In this document: positions 1-11,009 of the stretch, piece by piece
Layout of the letters: every line of letters begins with the position of its first letter
How positions within the stretch are numbered: position 1 is the stretch's first letter
DNA from: Salvia splendens
Taxonomy: Eukaryota > Streptophyta > Magnoliopsida > Lamiales > Lamiaceae
Assembly: GCF_004379255.2 (NCBI RefSeq)
Contig: NC_056033.1
Location: 20,638,209 to 20,702,208, forward strand
Reading direction: 5' to 3'
Length of the DNA: 64,000 bases
Program-made: the position numbers and the translations under genes
The notes under the pieces: model-generated
Databases searched by the model: none
What the model saw: the letters and a program-made list of their open reading frames with translations, nothing else
What the model was told of the DNA's origin: nothing

Positions 1-331
1 ACTCTAAATGGTAAATTGGTTTTAATTGGGTTAGGCTATGAGTTGTGCATCGGATCCTTGAATTCTACATATTTCTCCATCATCTTACACAACTTGCTTC
101 CTTGCTTTCTTGTTTAAGTGTTCTATTTTAATCTTTGCATTTACATGTTTTCATTAGTTGTTAGTTTCAAAACCAAAATTCCTGATTGTCTGGATAGTAG
201 TTGAAGTTTGTTCGTGGTACTTAGGTTTACACTTAATTGTCTATGTGGGATACGATATACTCTTGCTTGCTATTTGCTACGATAACCCCGTACACTTGCG
301 GGTAATATTAGGGTAAAATAAAGTTGAGTCA
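1..331 (+). mobile_element. 3' end of a plus-strand Gypsy-type LTR inserted in the Athila-like 3' LTR
   Basis: The sequence ends like a plant Ty3/Gypsy LTR (a 'tgtgggatacgatat' stretch, then 'cgtacacttgcgggtaa', then a CA end near 331). It is followed directly by Athila-like LTR sequence that also occurs uninterrupted near 14,466. No primer binding site follows, so this is a solo LTR or the 3' LTR of a longer plus-strand element. The right-hand copy (21,649-23,054) shows more of it. The exact end is blurred by an ACAAC microhomology. Confidence 0.6.
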
Positions 332-908
332 ACAACCAATTGTGAAAATCATCCAAATCAGTAAAATCCAACATCAATGCATCAAGACCGAAGTAAAACA
401 GAAAACATAAACTTCCATAGCCACTGAAATAAGGTTCAAACAGAAATATCAGTCGCCGAGCTTCCGGCAAGGAAGTTCATGGTGAGGCAAAATAACAGAA
501 GCAAAAACGATTGTTACACCACAGAAACTATCCTAAACCGCCTAGTTTTCCCATAATTACCCCATTGATGCCAAGTGCGTGTGTGAAGTGAGCTAACTAA
601 AGTAAAACTAAGGAGTATGTGGAGCTGGTGTCGAATGATGATCCTCTTCAAGATAGTTTCCCCTTTTATAGTTGAGCTCAGATCCCTAGGGCTTCTTTCT
701 TCATGATTCGTCACTTTTGCCCTCTGAAATAGGATCTTTTAGAACTGCTCCTTGCTTCACTTTTGCTCCTTTTTCTCTGCCCCGGGTAATTTCTGTGCAT
801 TAACTAGGTCTGACAGATTTTTCACGCACCTGAACTTACAAACACTTATTAGTTCACTAGATTTACAGAATTTAACCCCATAACCAATGCATGAAATGAG
901 CCTTATCA
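332..908 (-). repeat. 3' LTR (partial) of the Athila-like element, left copy
   Basis: It matches the 5' LTR segments 14,466-14,768 and 17,819-18,116 once the solo LTR between them is removed. The outer boundary at 908 gives a minus-strand LTR start TGATAAGG. The rest of this LTR (equivalent to 13,633-14,466) lies beyond the inserted plus-strand LTR, left of the window. The two LTRs differ at many sites (for example 'gaagtgagc' versus 'gaaatgagc'), so the element is old. Confidence 0.8.
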
Positions 909-2660
909 AACTGCTCACACCTAAACCATACTTGTCCTCAAGTATGAATGACAAAATAAAAGAAATAAGGCAAATTTCACTACATGGTTATTACTTGACC
1001 GACTCTATAGAAAAGGAAAGACTCAAACTCTTAGACCTCGACACAAAGAAAGACAAGAACAACACATAGACGCACAATTAAGAAAGCAAACAAAACAAAG
1101 AAACAAAAACAAACACATATGTATAAACTGGTTCAAGTTTTAGCAGCCGTCCCCACAAGCTTAATGTCAATCCTATCTTCTACAGTCTCAGATTCCTCCC
1201 CCTCTCTTCTTCTATCTAGTTAGTTTGTCAGTTCGTCCAAATAGCCTCTATTTTCACCAATTGTTGGATTCACTCGGTCACTCATTCCTCACCAGAAACG
1301 ATAGGACCATTCACTCATTCATTTTTTTTACCATACCACTGATGCCTTGAGTTCTACTGACACAGGGAAGTTCCTTAAGGTCTTTCAAGGGTTTGTAACG
1401 GGGCCAGGGAATTGTAGTATATAGGTGAGGATCCTAGGGGGTCTAAGTTCAGATAAGTGCAAGTAAAATTATGTGAAGGACATGTTAACTTAAGGAAAAG
1501 GGATGGAAACAACCTCCCTTTTACAATCTTTCTTCAAAGAACTAAATTAGAGTTGTTCCTTGACCAAGGTGGCCTTATTACCCCTTTCTACCGGGTCAGG
1601 TTATATATCTTCCTGCCTTGATTCCCTAATATTTCCCCGGGTCTGGTGAAAAAAATTTTCTGCCTTTTTTTTATACTCTCTCTTTTTTTCCTGGGTCAGG
1701 TTACAACTTTCTCCTACCCTCTACTTTTCTTTTGCTTTTTTTCTTTTCTATTTTCTTGGATCGGGTTACAACATTTCGTGCCCTTTTTATTTTTCTCTTT
1801 ACTTCCACATCCATGTTACCAACCTATTTCCTACCCCAATTGGTTAGTTGCCCCCACTCCGCCCCCTTGTTCACATAATATGAAGGCTAAGGGTGCCAAG
1901 GAAATGACAAAAATTTTATAAGCTCAACATTGGCCAACTATGGGGTGCCTTACAATGTGGCAGGTCTAGCGGATTCAAATGAATTAAGCTCAACCGGTTA
2001 TCCTATTGCCTTTAGTTCTTAGGTAGCCCCTCTTTTCTGTTTAGAAGAAAGTGTTATACTCTTAGGCTTTTAACTCACAATATACAGGGCTTCACAACTA
2101 GATCAAATTAAGGAAAGAGGTCTCAAAAATTGACATGCATCCTCTCTTCAATTACTCTCACTAAGGGAATCTTGCTTTCTATTTCGCCAGTTTATACTTA
2201 ACACAAACATCCTAAAAAAATTGACACTAAACTGACTCGATACCAACAAAAACATTGCTGCACTAACTGTTCTCCCCCTCCCACTTCACTCAAGCTTGTC
2301 CCCAAGCAATCCTCATGAAGTGGAAAACAAGGCAGTTGCTGTACACATGCAAACATAACCTTCTCACACTTAGGCCAAGAAGTGGGCTAAGTGAGAGAAG
2401 ATAAACATAGAAAATAACAGAAACCAACATATACCAACATACGCTATATCAACAAACTTCTCACACTTAGACCGAGAATCGGGCTAAGTGATAGAGATCA
2501 CACAAAACACATATATACAGACACAACGAAGCATGCTCAAAACAGAGAAGAACATGCATCACAGACACTTAACAAAAGAAAATAAAAACAAAAACTAAAT
2601 TGTAAAATTACTTGGTCAGTTGGGGGGATTTAATTCTGTTTCTGGCTCCCATGGGAGCCA
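909..2660 (-). other. 3' UTR and polypurine-tract region of the Athila-like element
   Basis: No credible gene is seen. Adjacent to the LTR, the minus strand reads TTGAGGACAAGTATGG then TTTAGGTGTGAGCAG before TTTGATAAGG, the usual pre-LTR motif of Athila/Tat elements. Between about 1,590 and 1,785 a degenerate CCGGGTCAGGTTA motif recurs four times at 45-65 bp spacing in a pyrimidine-rich stretch. At 2,280-2,500 there are further polypurine-like motifs and two hairpins, listed separately. Confidence 0.6.
2360..2496. repeat. Pair of related hairpins with polypurine-like arms
   Basis: Two inverted repeats, 2,360-2,400 and 2,457-2,496, share the arm CTTCTCACACTTAG and its near-complement CTAAGTGAGAGAAG (one mismatch in the first hairpin, more in the second) around 13-nt loops. 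On the element's sense strand one arm reads CTAAGTGTGAGAAG, resembling the real polypurine tract next to the LTR. The right-hand copies are 25,075-25,115 and 25,172-25,211. Confidence 0.7.
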
Positions 2661-2665
2661 GATTT

Positions 2666-5475
2666 CTAGGGCACGTCCTTTGGGCTGTTGGTCTTCACTT
2701 TCGTAGGAACCGATGGTGTTGGTTCCTCTGCAGCCTTCACTGCTGGCTTTGGTATGGTTTTCTTTACTGACACGGTTGTTGTAGGCTTGGTGGTCATCTC
2801 CTTCCTCTTCTTAGACAGGGTAGTGGCAAGATTAGTTGGCGCTTGCTGACTGGAGGGTTTTCCCAGGGGTCTGATCTCTCCACTGGACACGGGAGGAATA
2901 ATTTTGCTGGGCGTGGGAACTCATTTGCTCGACTGAGGTCACCATCTGCATCATCAAGGTAAGGGCCTCAGTCATCTTCTCTGTGTGTGCCTCCAACGAT
3001 ACCTTCAGTCCCAGTACGGCTGAGCTTATCATGCCCATCCCGCCCCTGATTTCTCCGATCTCGCTCCTAACATTCCCCATCTCCTTTCGCCAGCTCTCTC
3101 TTTCGGCAATTGGCACTACTTCTTCTTCTACTTTTACAACTGCCTCGTCCTTCCCCACTTCATAAAATGCGACCTCTCCATCCTTCATGATCAAAAGGCC
3201 TTTTTTGAAGAAATAATCAATGTTGAACATCTCTGGAGGATCACACATTGCAAGGGTATGCACCGATTTCGCTATCTTCATGATTACGTTCCTCTGAAGG
3301 TAAGCGCCAAGGAGATGACAGGTGTAGAGATGGCAGGAAGTATGGGAAGTCATCAAGTGGCAAGTCTGGGCTAACCAGTACCCCAGATGGACCTTTACTC
3401 CTTTCAGCATGCACCTGGCAAAGTATAGCTCGCCTGACCCATGAGATTATATCTGATGAAGACCTGGGCAAAGCGGAGGAGATGGTCAATAATGTGGACT
3501 CCCTTTGAGACGCTCGTCTTGAAGGTACCACCCCGCTTGTGGGTGATGAGCTCCCAAGCCTTCTAAGTGTCGAAGCCTGGGGTCTTCTTCAGGGGCCCAA
3601 TTACCCTCTCATTCCATATGACTTCCTCATCTTCCTCCAATGTGAACAATCCCATCTTCAAGGACCACTCCCTAATGCTCATTGTTATCTCCTCGTTGAA
3701 TAGGAGAAAGCTGATTGAATCGGCGTCAGGGTCCATGGTGGACTTGAACTTGTACGAGGTAAAGAACTCCTTGGCCAAGGCGATCGGCACCTCCGTCTCG
3801 CTATGACCCAACAACCATTCAAAGCCAATGGCGCTGATATAAGAGATGAACTCTTCCTCCGACTCAATCTCCTGCAGTGATTGTGGGTGGTAGCGTTTCC
3901 CCGACTTTACAAGTTTTCCTTCCGTCCCTCGCTCCTTATATGTCAGCGTTTTCTTGGGATCGTCAAATTGGGCCATGGCCTCTAGCAGCTTCTTTGTTAC
4001 CAGTACTTCCATCATCTCGTAGATGGGCTCCTCAGGCGGGTTAGCTCCCGCTTCCTCCTCTTCTTTACTATCCTCCCCATGCTTTTCCAATGCCTTAGCA
4101 AATGGTACTCGGACGGGCTCTACGTTGGGCTCTTTCATAACCAGGGTCGCGGAAGCTTGCCCATGCTTCTTTTTCAAAGACTTGGCCTCCTATTTCCCTT
4201 TACGCTTACGCTCAGCGGCAAAGCGTCTCTCAACGACCTCAGCGGAGTCCTCCTCCTTCTCTGGAGTCTCCTGGGTCTTAGGGGCGCCATCCCTTATTTC
4301 TTCCTCGCCCTTCGAGGTACCGAACTGTAACTTCTTCGCCCTAGTAGCAGTTACCAAACCATCCATTTGCTTGCTCTGACGGGTGTTTCTACTCGTCATC
4401 GTCTCGTCGACCGGCGTTTCCTCATCCTCCGACCCATCCTCTAAATCGACAATTTCTTTCAACCCTTCGCTTTCGGGTCTTCCACATTCAAGTCAACAGG
4501 CTCCCTTGTTTCAATATTCTCACCATCGTTCTCACCGACGATGTCTCCCTCCACATCAACAGGGATTTCTCCCTTAACAACCTCCTCATCACCGTGTCTA
4601 GTCTCAATGTTACATTCCTCACTACCAGCAACAACTCCTCCATCAACTTCCTCTCTCTCGCTACCCTCCCCAGTACCTTCAACATCTTCCCTCTCATTAC
4701 CCTCTGGCTCTTCACCCTCTACTCGCCATCACACTATCCTCGCTCATCACCCTCTCCCTCTGACACTCTCCTTTTGTTCTCCCCTCCCTCACTACCCTGA
4801 CTTCCCTCCTCATTTTCCTCCTTATCATCCCGTTCTGCCTCCTCTACTTGTTCCTCGTGGAGGCACTCTGTCGCCTCTGCATGTGGCAGAATAGGGGCAG
4901 GGGTAGATGTCGTGGTTTGGATTCCGGCTAGGACTGCTGAGAAATGGGATTCTGTAACAGGGGCTAGGGTTTCTGGTAATTTTTGGGGGTATACTTTATG
5001 AGAGGTTAGGGCTTGGGCTGTGGGGTTTCTTGAAATGTCGACGGTCTGGGTGGAATATCAAGCGGGGTCAGGGCGGCTTCTTCCTCTTTACATACCTCCG
5101 CTAAGCGAGCATAGAATGCACTTGCCTTTGCTCCACGACCGTATTTCTGCAAAAGCTCCTTCATGATTTGCTCCGGATCGGGCTCATCAGTCAGCTCGGT
5201 GGTGGCGACGATGGTTGTAGTAGGCGGAGTAGTGGAAATCGTCGGTGGCGTGGCAGAGGTTGTGGTTGCCACCGCCGTTGGCTCTGGCCGTACTGCAATC
5301 GGGTTGAGAGTCACGTTCTGGGATGAAGAAGTCGCCACTGAGTCTGATTGAGGGACAACGGGTGGCTTCCTCGCCGGCGGATTCGTCAAGGATTTTGACG
5401 AAGACTCACCGGTCTTTGCCTTGTTGAGTTGGGGATTCTTCCTCGGCTGGTGTTTTTGGGTGACTGGTTCTCCAT
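2666..5475 (-). pseudogene. Env-position ORF of the Athila-like element (broken, left copy)
   Basis: The frame starts around 5,475 with M-E-N-Q-S-P-K and runs downstream of pol, the place of the extra ORF in Athila/Calypso elements. Visible parts are a Pro/Thr-rich N-terminal third (about 5,006-5,389), an acidic Lys/Glu-rich middle (4,190-4,462), a globular part with ISAIGFEWLLGHSETEVP and an F-x-L-F-N-E-E-I-T-M-S segment (3,563-4,177), and a coiled-coil-like C-terminal part (2,832-3,410). It resembles plant 'ATHILA ORF' type proteins; I see no signal peptide and no clear membrane anchor. Several frameshifts and stops separate the segments, so no functional product is expected. The assignment rests on position and overall resemblance only. 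Confidence 0.6.
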
Positions 5476-5576
5476 GATCTCATGGTCGGAATTCCGTGGT
5501 GGTTGGTGGCGGTTCCATCGAAAGCTTTCACAAAGAAAATAAGGTGTGAGGGAGAAGTTTAATAAGTTGGGGGAAG

Positions 5577-7217
5577 TTGTTTAAGGACCTTCAATCCCAA
5601 TTTGGCCACCAACCGGTAACACACCACATTAGTACAACTCCTTCCATCTATGATGACCAAGCACGTCTTGGATTTCACCTTACACTTCATATGAAAGATG
5701 TTGCACATTTGCTCCTTATGTTCCTCAAGGTTGGGTTGTACATTGAGCATTCGGAGTACAACCATAGCCCTCAAGGGTGTATCTTCATCCTTGCCACTAG
5801 AGAAAGCTATGTCGGTGTCCTGGCTCACTTCTTTAGTACCCACAACTTTTCCCTCTTCTTCATCTTCCTCACTATACACGCTACCATCTTGCCCGATAAC
5901 CATTACCCGTTGGTTTGGGCACTCACGTGCATAATGGTCATACCCCTTGCACTTGAAACATTGAACCTTCTTGTCTTCCATAGGGGTTATAGCTTTAATA
6001 GGTTGAGGGCCCGGTAAAGCCTTCACGGTCGGCCTCCCTTGGGTATTTGGATTAGCCGTGTTTTCCACCTTCTTGCCGGAGGCGCTCCACTTGCTAGGCC
6101 CCGTCCCTCCACCGGTTTGGCTAGACGCCCATTTAGTCCAGCTAGAAACCAACTCTTTACTTTGCCTCTCAAAAGTGTCGGCAAACCCAATCACCTCATC
6201 CAAGGTAATTCCCCTCAATGCTTCCACTTGCACCTTGTGCTTCAAGTTGATGTTAAGGCCATGGATAAATCGATCTTGAGTCGCCTCTTCTCGCTCCTCC
6301 ACTCCTGCCTTGCTCATCAATGATAGGAGTTCATAGTAGTACTCCATTATGCTCTTCGTCCCTTGCTTCAAATCTTAAAGCTCCCCTCGAAGCCGGAGGA
6401 AATAGGACTTTGGCACAAAGGTAGTCCTCATGAGCTCACACAACTCCGCCCACGAACCCACTTCTCCTCCCTTAACCGTCCTTCTCCTCCTCATCGTATC
6501 ATTCCACCATGTATCCGCATTGCCACGAAACTCGGCTATGGCCACCTTCACCTTATCACCTTTCGAAAAGTTATGGAGTGAGAAAATTTTGCTCATTTGG
6601 GACTCCCATTCCAAATAGGCTTCGGGATCAAACTTGCCGTGGAACTCGGGAAATGTGTGTTTGGTAGATTTGGTGGGATCATCATACCTCGGCCCCATCT
6701 CCTCCTCCTCATAGTTTCTATTTCTTCTATGCCTACCATCCCACCCATGGTGCTCCATGTTTCCATTCCCTCTTCCACCCATCATGTTCCCAAACCTACC
6801 ATTCCTATTCCCATTCCGTCCTCCTCCATGTCCTCCACGCCCCCATGATCGTACCAACCATAGGGATCTTCCTCTCCGTTACTCCCCTCGGAGGCATTGT
6901 GATGTGGGGTTGCTCCTAGGGGTGTTTGACCTTGATAGTCGCAAGGCCTTCAAAGCGTTGAGCTCGTCGTGGAGAAAATCTTGGTTTTCATGGATGGATA
7001 CTTGGTTCTCCTTGAGTTCCTTCAAATCCCCGAACATAGCATCTTGAGTAACATGCATTGTTGTTTGGCCTTCTTTTAGAACCCTCAAATCCGCCATAAT
7101 TTTTGTCATCAAGCTTGTCAACTCATCCCCCGCCAAATTATGACTCGTGCTCGCACCCGGTTCAACTCCCTCCGGTTGCGAATCCCCCATCGTGGTGGAT
7201 CTAGTACGAGGTGGCAT
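5577..7217 (-). pseudogene. Gypsy gag with zinc knuckle and start of protease (fragment, left copy)
   Basis: The frame begins MPPRTRSTT at 7,217. A capsid-type region follows (FHGKFDPEAYLEWESQM, then NADTWWNDT; 6,375-6,857). Next come KQGTKSIMEYY, a CCHC zinc knuckle CFKCKGYDHYARECP (5,559-6,371 segment) and a retropepsin-like stretch IIDGRSCTNVV, after which the sequence breaks off. The type is that of plant Gypsy elements with an RNA-binding Gag. Breaks: a frameshift near 6,880 and an in-frame TAA near 6,373. The Gly/Asn/Arg-rich tract around 6,760-6,857 is typical of such Gags. No RT, RNase H or integrase of this element is present here. Confidence 0.75.
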
Positions 7218-7976
7218 TCAAAATGGTACCTACAATAAGAAAGAAAATTAAACTAGGAACTAGTCCTAGGGGTTAGTAAAACAAAAAGGGGAGATTTAAA
7301 AAGATAACTCACCCCAATGGTAATATCCCAACCCCCCCCCCCCAAGTCACTCACTAATGTCACTCGGTAGGTTTAGAATATAGTGAGGCTAGTATCACTC
7401 ACTCTCGATCCAAATTCCCAAATGCAAGTGCAAAGACAAATCAATCAAGGTATACACGTAGGTAATATAACCAAGTAAGTATAGTCAATCAAGCATGTGA
7501 AAGTAAGGTTCAATGCCTAAGGAAGCTAACAAACAAACTTAGTTGAGCTGAAAATTCATTAACTCTTGGCTGATCTTTAGGAATTTTTTTGATATGGCTA
7601 CCCAACCCCAAAATTGATGAAACATGGTAGATAACAATATTAGAGGGTTTAGAAAGAGGGAAAAATATCCCCAATATAGCAGATTTTCTAGAATACCCTC
7701 GATTTTACGTTTTCACCAAATCTGTCAAATTAGGGCACAAAACAGGGCAGCAACTTCACACATTAATTTGACCTATCAAATGATGGAATTTTGGGTTGAA
7801 ATTTTGCAGGTAAATAGTTCATATATCAAGGTTTGTACACACCAAACATCAGCTCAATCGAACAACAATAGACCAATAAACAAACATAGGCTAAAACAAG
7901 GAAAAACAAAGAATAGGAAATTTCATAGAGGCATATAGTCAAACACTTACTAGGAAACTAGGCTCTACATACCAAA
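7218..7976 (-). other. Leader and primer binding site of the nested Gypsy fragment
   Basis: This stretch has no gene. On the minus strand TTTGGTATGTAGAGCC (about 7,962-7,977) looks like a decayed tRNA-Met primer site TGGTATCAGAGC, which would put the LTR end at about 7,977 and leave a ~740-bp leader before gag. A C-run sits at 7,332-7,344. Confidence 0.45.
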
Positions 7977-8700
7977 TGATATAGATTCTTGTGAGGGAAT
8001 CCTTTCATGTGCCCAAGAAATACCCAAAATAGCATTTGACTCCAATTTTTGTAGTTAAGATAAAAGGATAGGTTGAGCTAGCCACAAAAACTAGGCTTGA
8101 AAGGAGTTTGGTGGAGAGGTAAGAAAAGGAAAGAAAGGTGTAAAAAGGGAGGAATCTTCTTTGGGGACCTATGACCTCCTACAAGAAGATGTGGGCAACC
8201 CTAGGCTACTTTTACCCAAAGCAAACACTCCATTGGCTCCACATTCATGACTACACCACCATAAATGCATACCTATACTTGATCTAGTCTAATGAACATA
8301 AACCAAGCAACCTACATGTAGAAATTTGGATAAAAATCTCAAAAGGGAGATGCTCTCAAATGAGTCTTCAAAATATCATTAATCAAAGTCTGCCAACAAA
8401 AGTCTTACAAAATAGTATTTATAGCTAAGGTTGGAATCCCAAGAAAAATGGTTCAAAAAACAAGAAATTCGGCTAAAATAGTTAAAAACGCCTGGTCAGG
8501 CGTTTTAGACATATGAAATCGCCCGATCGGGCGAACTCTCTGGACTCCGCCGCTGCTTTGTCAAACTCCCGGTCGGGCATTTAGGGATGGTGAGTTCACC
8601 CGACCGGGCGAACTCTCTGGAACGTGGACGACACTCAGCGCACAAACGCCCGATCGGGCGTTTTGGAGGGGTGGATTCACCCGACCGGGCGTTCCGCCTG
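7977..8700 (-). repeat. Single LTR of the nested Gypsy fragment with CG-rich palindromes
   Basis: AT-rich sequence from 7,977 leads into a CG-rich block (8,480-8,700). That block carries CGCCCGATCGGGCG at 8,520-8,533 and 8,647-8,660, CACCCGACCGGGCG at 8,597-8,610 and 8,678-8,691, and a looser copy at about 8,566-8,579. The flank AACTCTCTGGA repeats after two of them. The LTR start on the minus strand is somewhere between 8,480 and 8,700; I cannot fix it because no partner LTR is present. Confidence 0.45.
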
Positions 8701-8838
8701 CCTCCTCCATTTCCCTCCGGATGAAGTTTGAAATGCCCAACCGTAGCTTTTGTTTCATGGATCTCATGACGGGCCTTCCGGGCAGCCTAAGGGGAGTCGT
8801 TGTCGCGTCCGCCTTGGTCTTGGACCTCCCGTTCGTAT
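8700..8838 (-). pseudogene. Remnant of a Gypsy pol C-terminus
   Basis: The minus-strand frame reads [20 protein letters not shown], followed by LRLGISNFIRREMEE. This resembles the basic 'GPMTRSRAK' tail found at the end of many plant Gypsy polyproteins, just before the 3' LTR. It abuts the truncated Athila-like integrase at about 8,838 and lies upstream of the LTR at 7,977-8,700, as a 3' coding end should. Confidence 0.5.
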
Positions 8839-9321
8839 CACTGTTACTCTGTGGATGATATGGAGTGGACAACCTATGATGTACTCCATTTTCTTCATCA
8901 GGGCCTCCATGGTTCGGTTGCAGATATGCGTTCCTTGATCTGAAATAACTGCCTTGGGTACTCCATAACGACTGAAAATATTGGCCTTTAGGAACTTCGT
9001 GACCTCCTTTGCTTCACAGGTGGCAGTCGCATTCGCCTCTATCCATTTTAATACGTAATCTACTGCCACCAGTATATAAGAATTTCCACAGGAAGGCAGA
9101 AAAGGACCCATGAAGTCCATCCCCCAAACATCAAACACTTCACAGACGATTATTGGGACCTGGGGCATTTCGTCGCTAGCGGAGATTCCCATGGTCTGCT
9201 GGCATCGACCACAACTCAGGCAATACTCATATGCGTCTCTATTCAGTGTGGGCAAGTAAAAACCGCTGTCCAGAACCTTCCTAGCTGTTTTTCTTAGGCC
9301 AAAATGCCCAACGCATGACAA
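8838..9321 (-). pseudogene. Athila-like integrase, truncated (left copy)
   Basis: The segment contains [18 protein letters not shown], a CLSCGRCQQ zinc-binding pair, then the catalytic core with WGMDFMGPF (first Asp) and [12 protein letters not shown] (second Asp). A frameshift near 8,880 moves the end of the core into another frame, where STPYHPQSN is readable. The nested Gypsy fragment then replaces the sequence that should hold the catalytic Glu, so the enzyme cannot be active. It belongs to the same polyprotein as the RT at 9,682-10,996. Confidence 0.85.
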
Positions 9322-9681
9322 TGGTCCAGCACGTCTCTATGTTCCCATTCTGGAATACACCTTCTGATCACTTGGTTTGAACCCATTCTCAAGAAGTAAG
9401 GATCATCCCAAAAATAGTACTTGGCTCACTAGGGAGCTCTCACGTAACTAAGAAATTTGCCAGGTCTGCGAACCAAGGTTCTGCATTCAGCTTAAACTTC
9501 CTTTTTATGATTCTCCTGGACCAGTTATCGCTAGCACTTCCATCCTTCTAATCGGTCTAGAAGAATTTCCCACGTAATAAAGATGCTCTTCTGGAAATGC
9601 ATCTGATATAGCTTCCTCATGTCTCCTTGAAAAATTCTGCTCAGGTGATCGGCTACCTTATTCTCGGTCCCTTCTTATCCC
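9322..9681 (-). pseudogene. RNase H-integrase linker of the Athila-like pol
   Basis: Between the RNase H and integrase segments the minus strand still reads pol-like pieces (VRDKKGTENKVADHLSRI near 9,690-9,640, and WDDPYFLRMGSNQVIRR near 9,400-9,350). Several stops and frameshifts separate them. It is part of the same decayed polyprotein. Confidence 0.65.
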
Positions 9682-10996
9682 TCACTTTCCAGTCAAATTC
9701 TTGTAATAATAACACCCATGGATTAGTCTTGGCTTAGACTTCTTCTTTGCCAACAGGTACTTAATAGATGTGTGATCAGTGAATACTATCACCCTCGACC
9801 CAAGTAAATATGGTCGGAACTTCTCAAAGGAATACACAACAGCTAGCATTTCTTTCTCCGTGCTGTCGTAATTCTTCTGGGCATGGTTAAGAGTCTTCGA
9901 GGCATAGAAAATTACATAGCTCTTCCCATCAATTCTTTGACCTAGCACTGCTCCGACGGGGTAGTCGCTGGCATCGCACATCACCTCGAAAGGGTGATTC
10001 CAGTTTGGAGCTCTGATTATCGGGGCTGATACAAGCTTATCTTTTAGGACTTGGAAGACCCCTTTACATGCCTTGTCAAAGACAAAATCGACATCATTCT
10101 GCAGGAGGCGGGTAAGTGGTTTTGTGATCTTCGTTAAATCCTTTATGAACCTTCGATAAAAACCTGCATGACGTAAGAATCCTCTCACTTCCTTCTGACT
10201 TGTAGGATAAGGTAGCTTCGAGATTACATCCACCTTCGCCTTGTGGACTTGGATTTCTCTCTCAGATACAACATGGCCCAGGGCGCTTCCCTCTGGACCA
10301 TAAAATGACACTTCTCGAAATTGAGGACAAGGTTCTTCTCTTGACACCTTCTCAGAACAACATCTAGATGACCTAAGCACGACTCAAACGAATCTCCATA
10401 GACAGTGAAGTCGTCCATGAAGATTTCTATACACTCTTCTAACAGGTCGGAGAAAATGCTCATCATACACCTTTGGAAAGTTCCAGGTGCATTGCATAAA
10501 CCAAAGGGCATCCTCCTATACGCATACATGCCAAAAGGGAAAGTGAATGTTGTCTTGTCTTGATCCTCTAGGTCGACGTAAATCTGGAAGTAGCCACTGT
10601 AAGCGTCAAGAAAACAAAAGTATTGTTTCCTGGCTAACCTCTCCAACATCTGGTAGATGAAAGGCAGGGGAAAATGTTTTTTCGAGTGGTTATGTTTAAC
10701 TTCCGGTAGTCGATACACATTCTCCACCCCGTGACTAATCGCGTGGGTACGAGCTCATTCTTTTCATTCTTCACTTCTTCCAAGCGAATATGGTGCATGC
10801 AGAGATCGGGACTGATTCCCACCAGATCTGATAGAGTCCACCTGATAGCTTTCTTATTCTTTCTGAACACTTCCAGTAATTTACCCTCCTGCTCCTGGGT
10901 CAGGTTGCTGTTGACGATCACAGGGCTGGTGGAAGTGTCTTCAACTCCTTTTTCGGTTAACTTGTCTCCTGGGGCTGGGGTTTTTGTCCACTTCAC
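9682..10996 (-). pseudogene. Athila-like reverse transcriptase and RNase H (left copy)
   Basis: Three overlapping frames cover the domain. 10,634-10,996 has GWRMCIDYRKLN. 10,224-10,727 has FPLPFIYQMLERLA, FCFLDAYSGYFQI, MPFGLCNAPGTFQRCM and the catalytic FMDDFTVYGDS. 9,682-10,380 carries the RT thumb ([16 protein letters not shown]) and RNase H ([18 protein letters not shown], then [17 protein letters not shown] and [13 protein letters not shown]). The Asp-Asp pair and the RNase H acidic residues are kept, but at least two frameshifts (near 10,690 and 10,300) break the protein. Confidence 0.9.
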
Positions 10997-11009
10997 TTGT
11001 GGTTGACTC

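Larger units (their letters stand above)
5577..8838 (-). mobile_element. Permuted Gypsy fragment inside the Athila-like integrase (left copy)
   Basis: On the minus strand the order is a pol C-terminal remnant (about 8,838-8,700), a CG-rich palindromic stretch, an LTR-like segment ending near 7,977, a degenerate primer binding site (7,962-7,974), a leader, then gag and the start of protease (7,217-5,577). Intact elements run LTR-gag-pol-LTR, so this is the end of one unit joined through a single LTR to the start of the next. The host integrase frame stops at ACTCCATATCATCCACAGAG and does not resume on the far side, so the insertion came with loss of host sequence. Confidence 0.6.

Noticed and set aside
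1646..1921. Plus-strand ORF rich in Phe, Leu and Pro (91 codons)
   Set aside because: It arises from a pyrimidine-rich stretch of the Athila-like 3' UTR. The other copy has a different frame there because of single-base indels.
4541..4894. Ser/Pro/Thr-rich plus-strand ORF (117 codons) in both copies
   Set aside because: It is the antisense shadow of the acidic Glu/Lys-rich part of the minus-strand env-position ORF.
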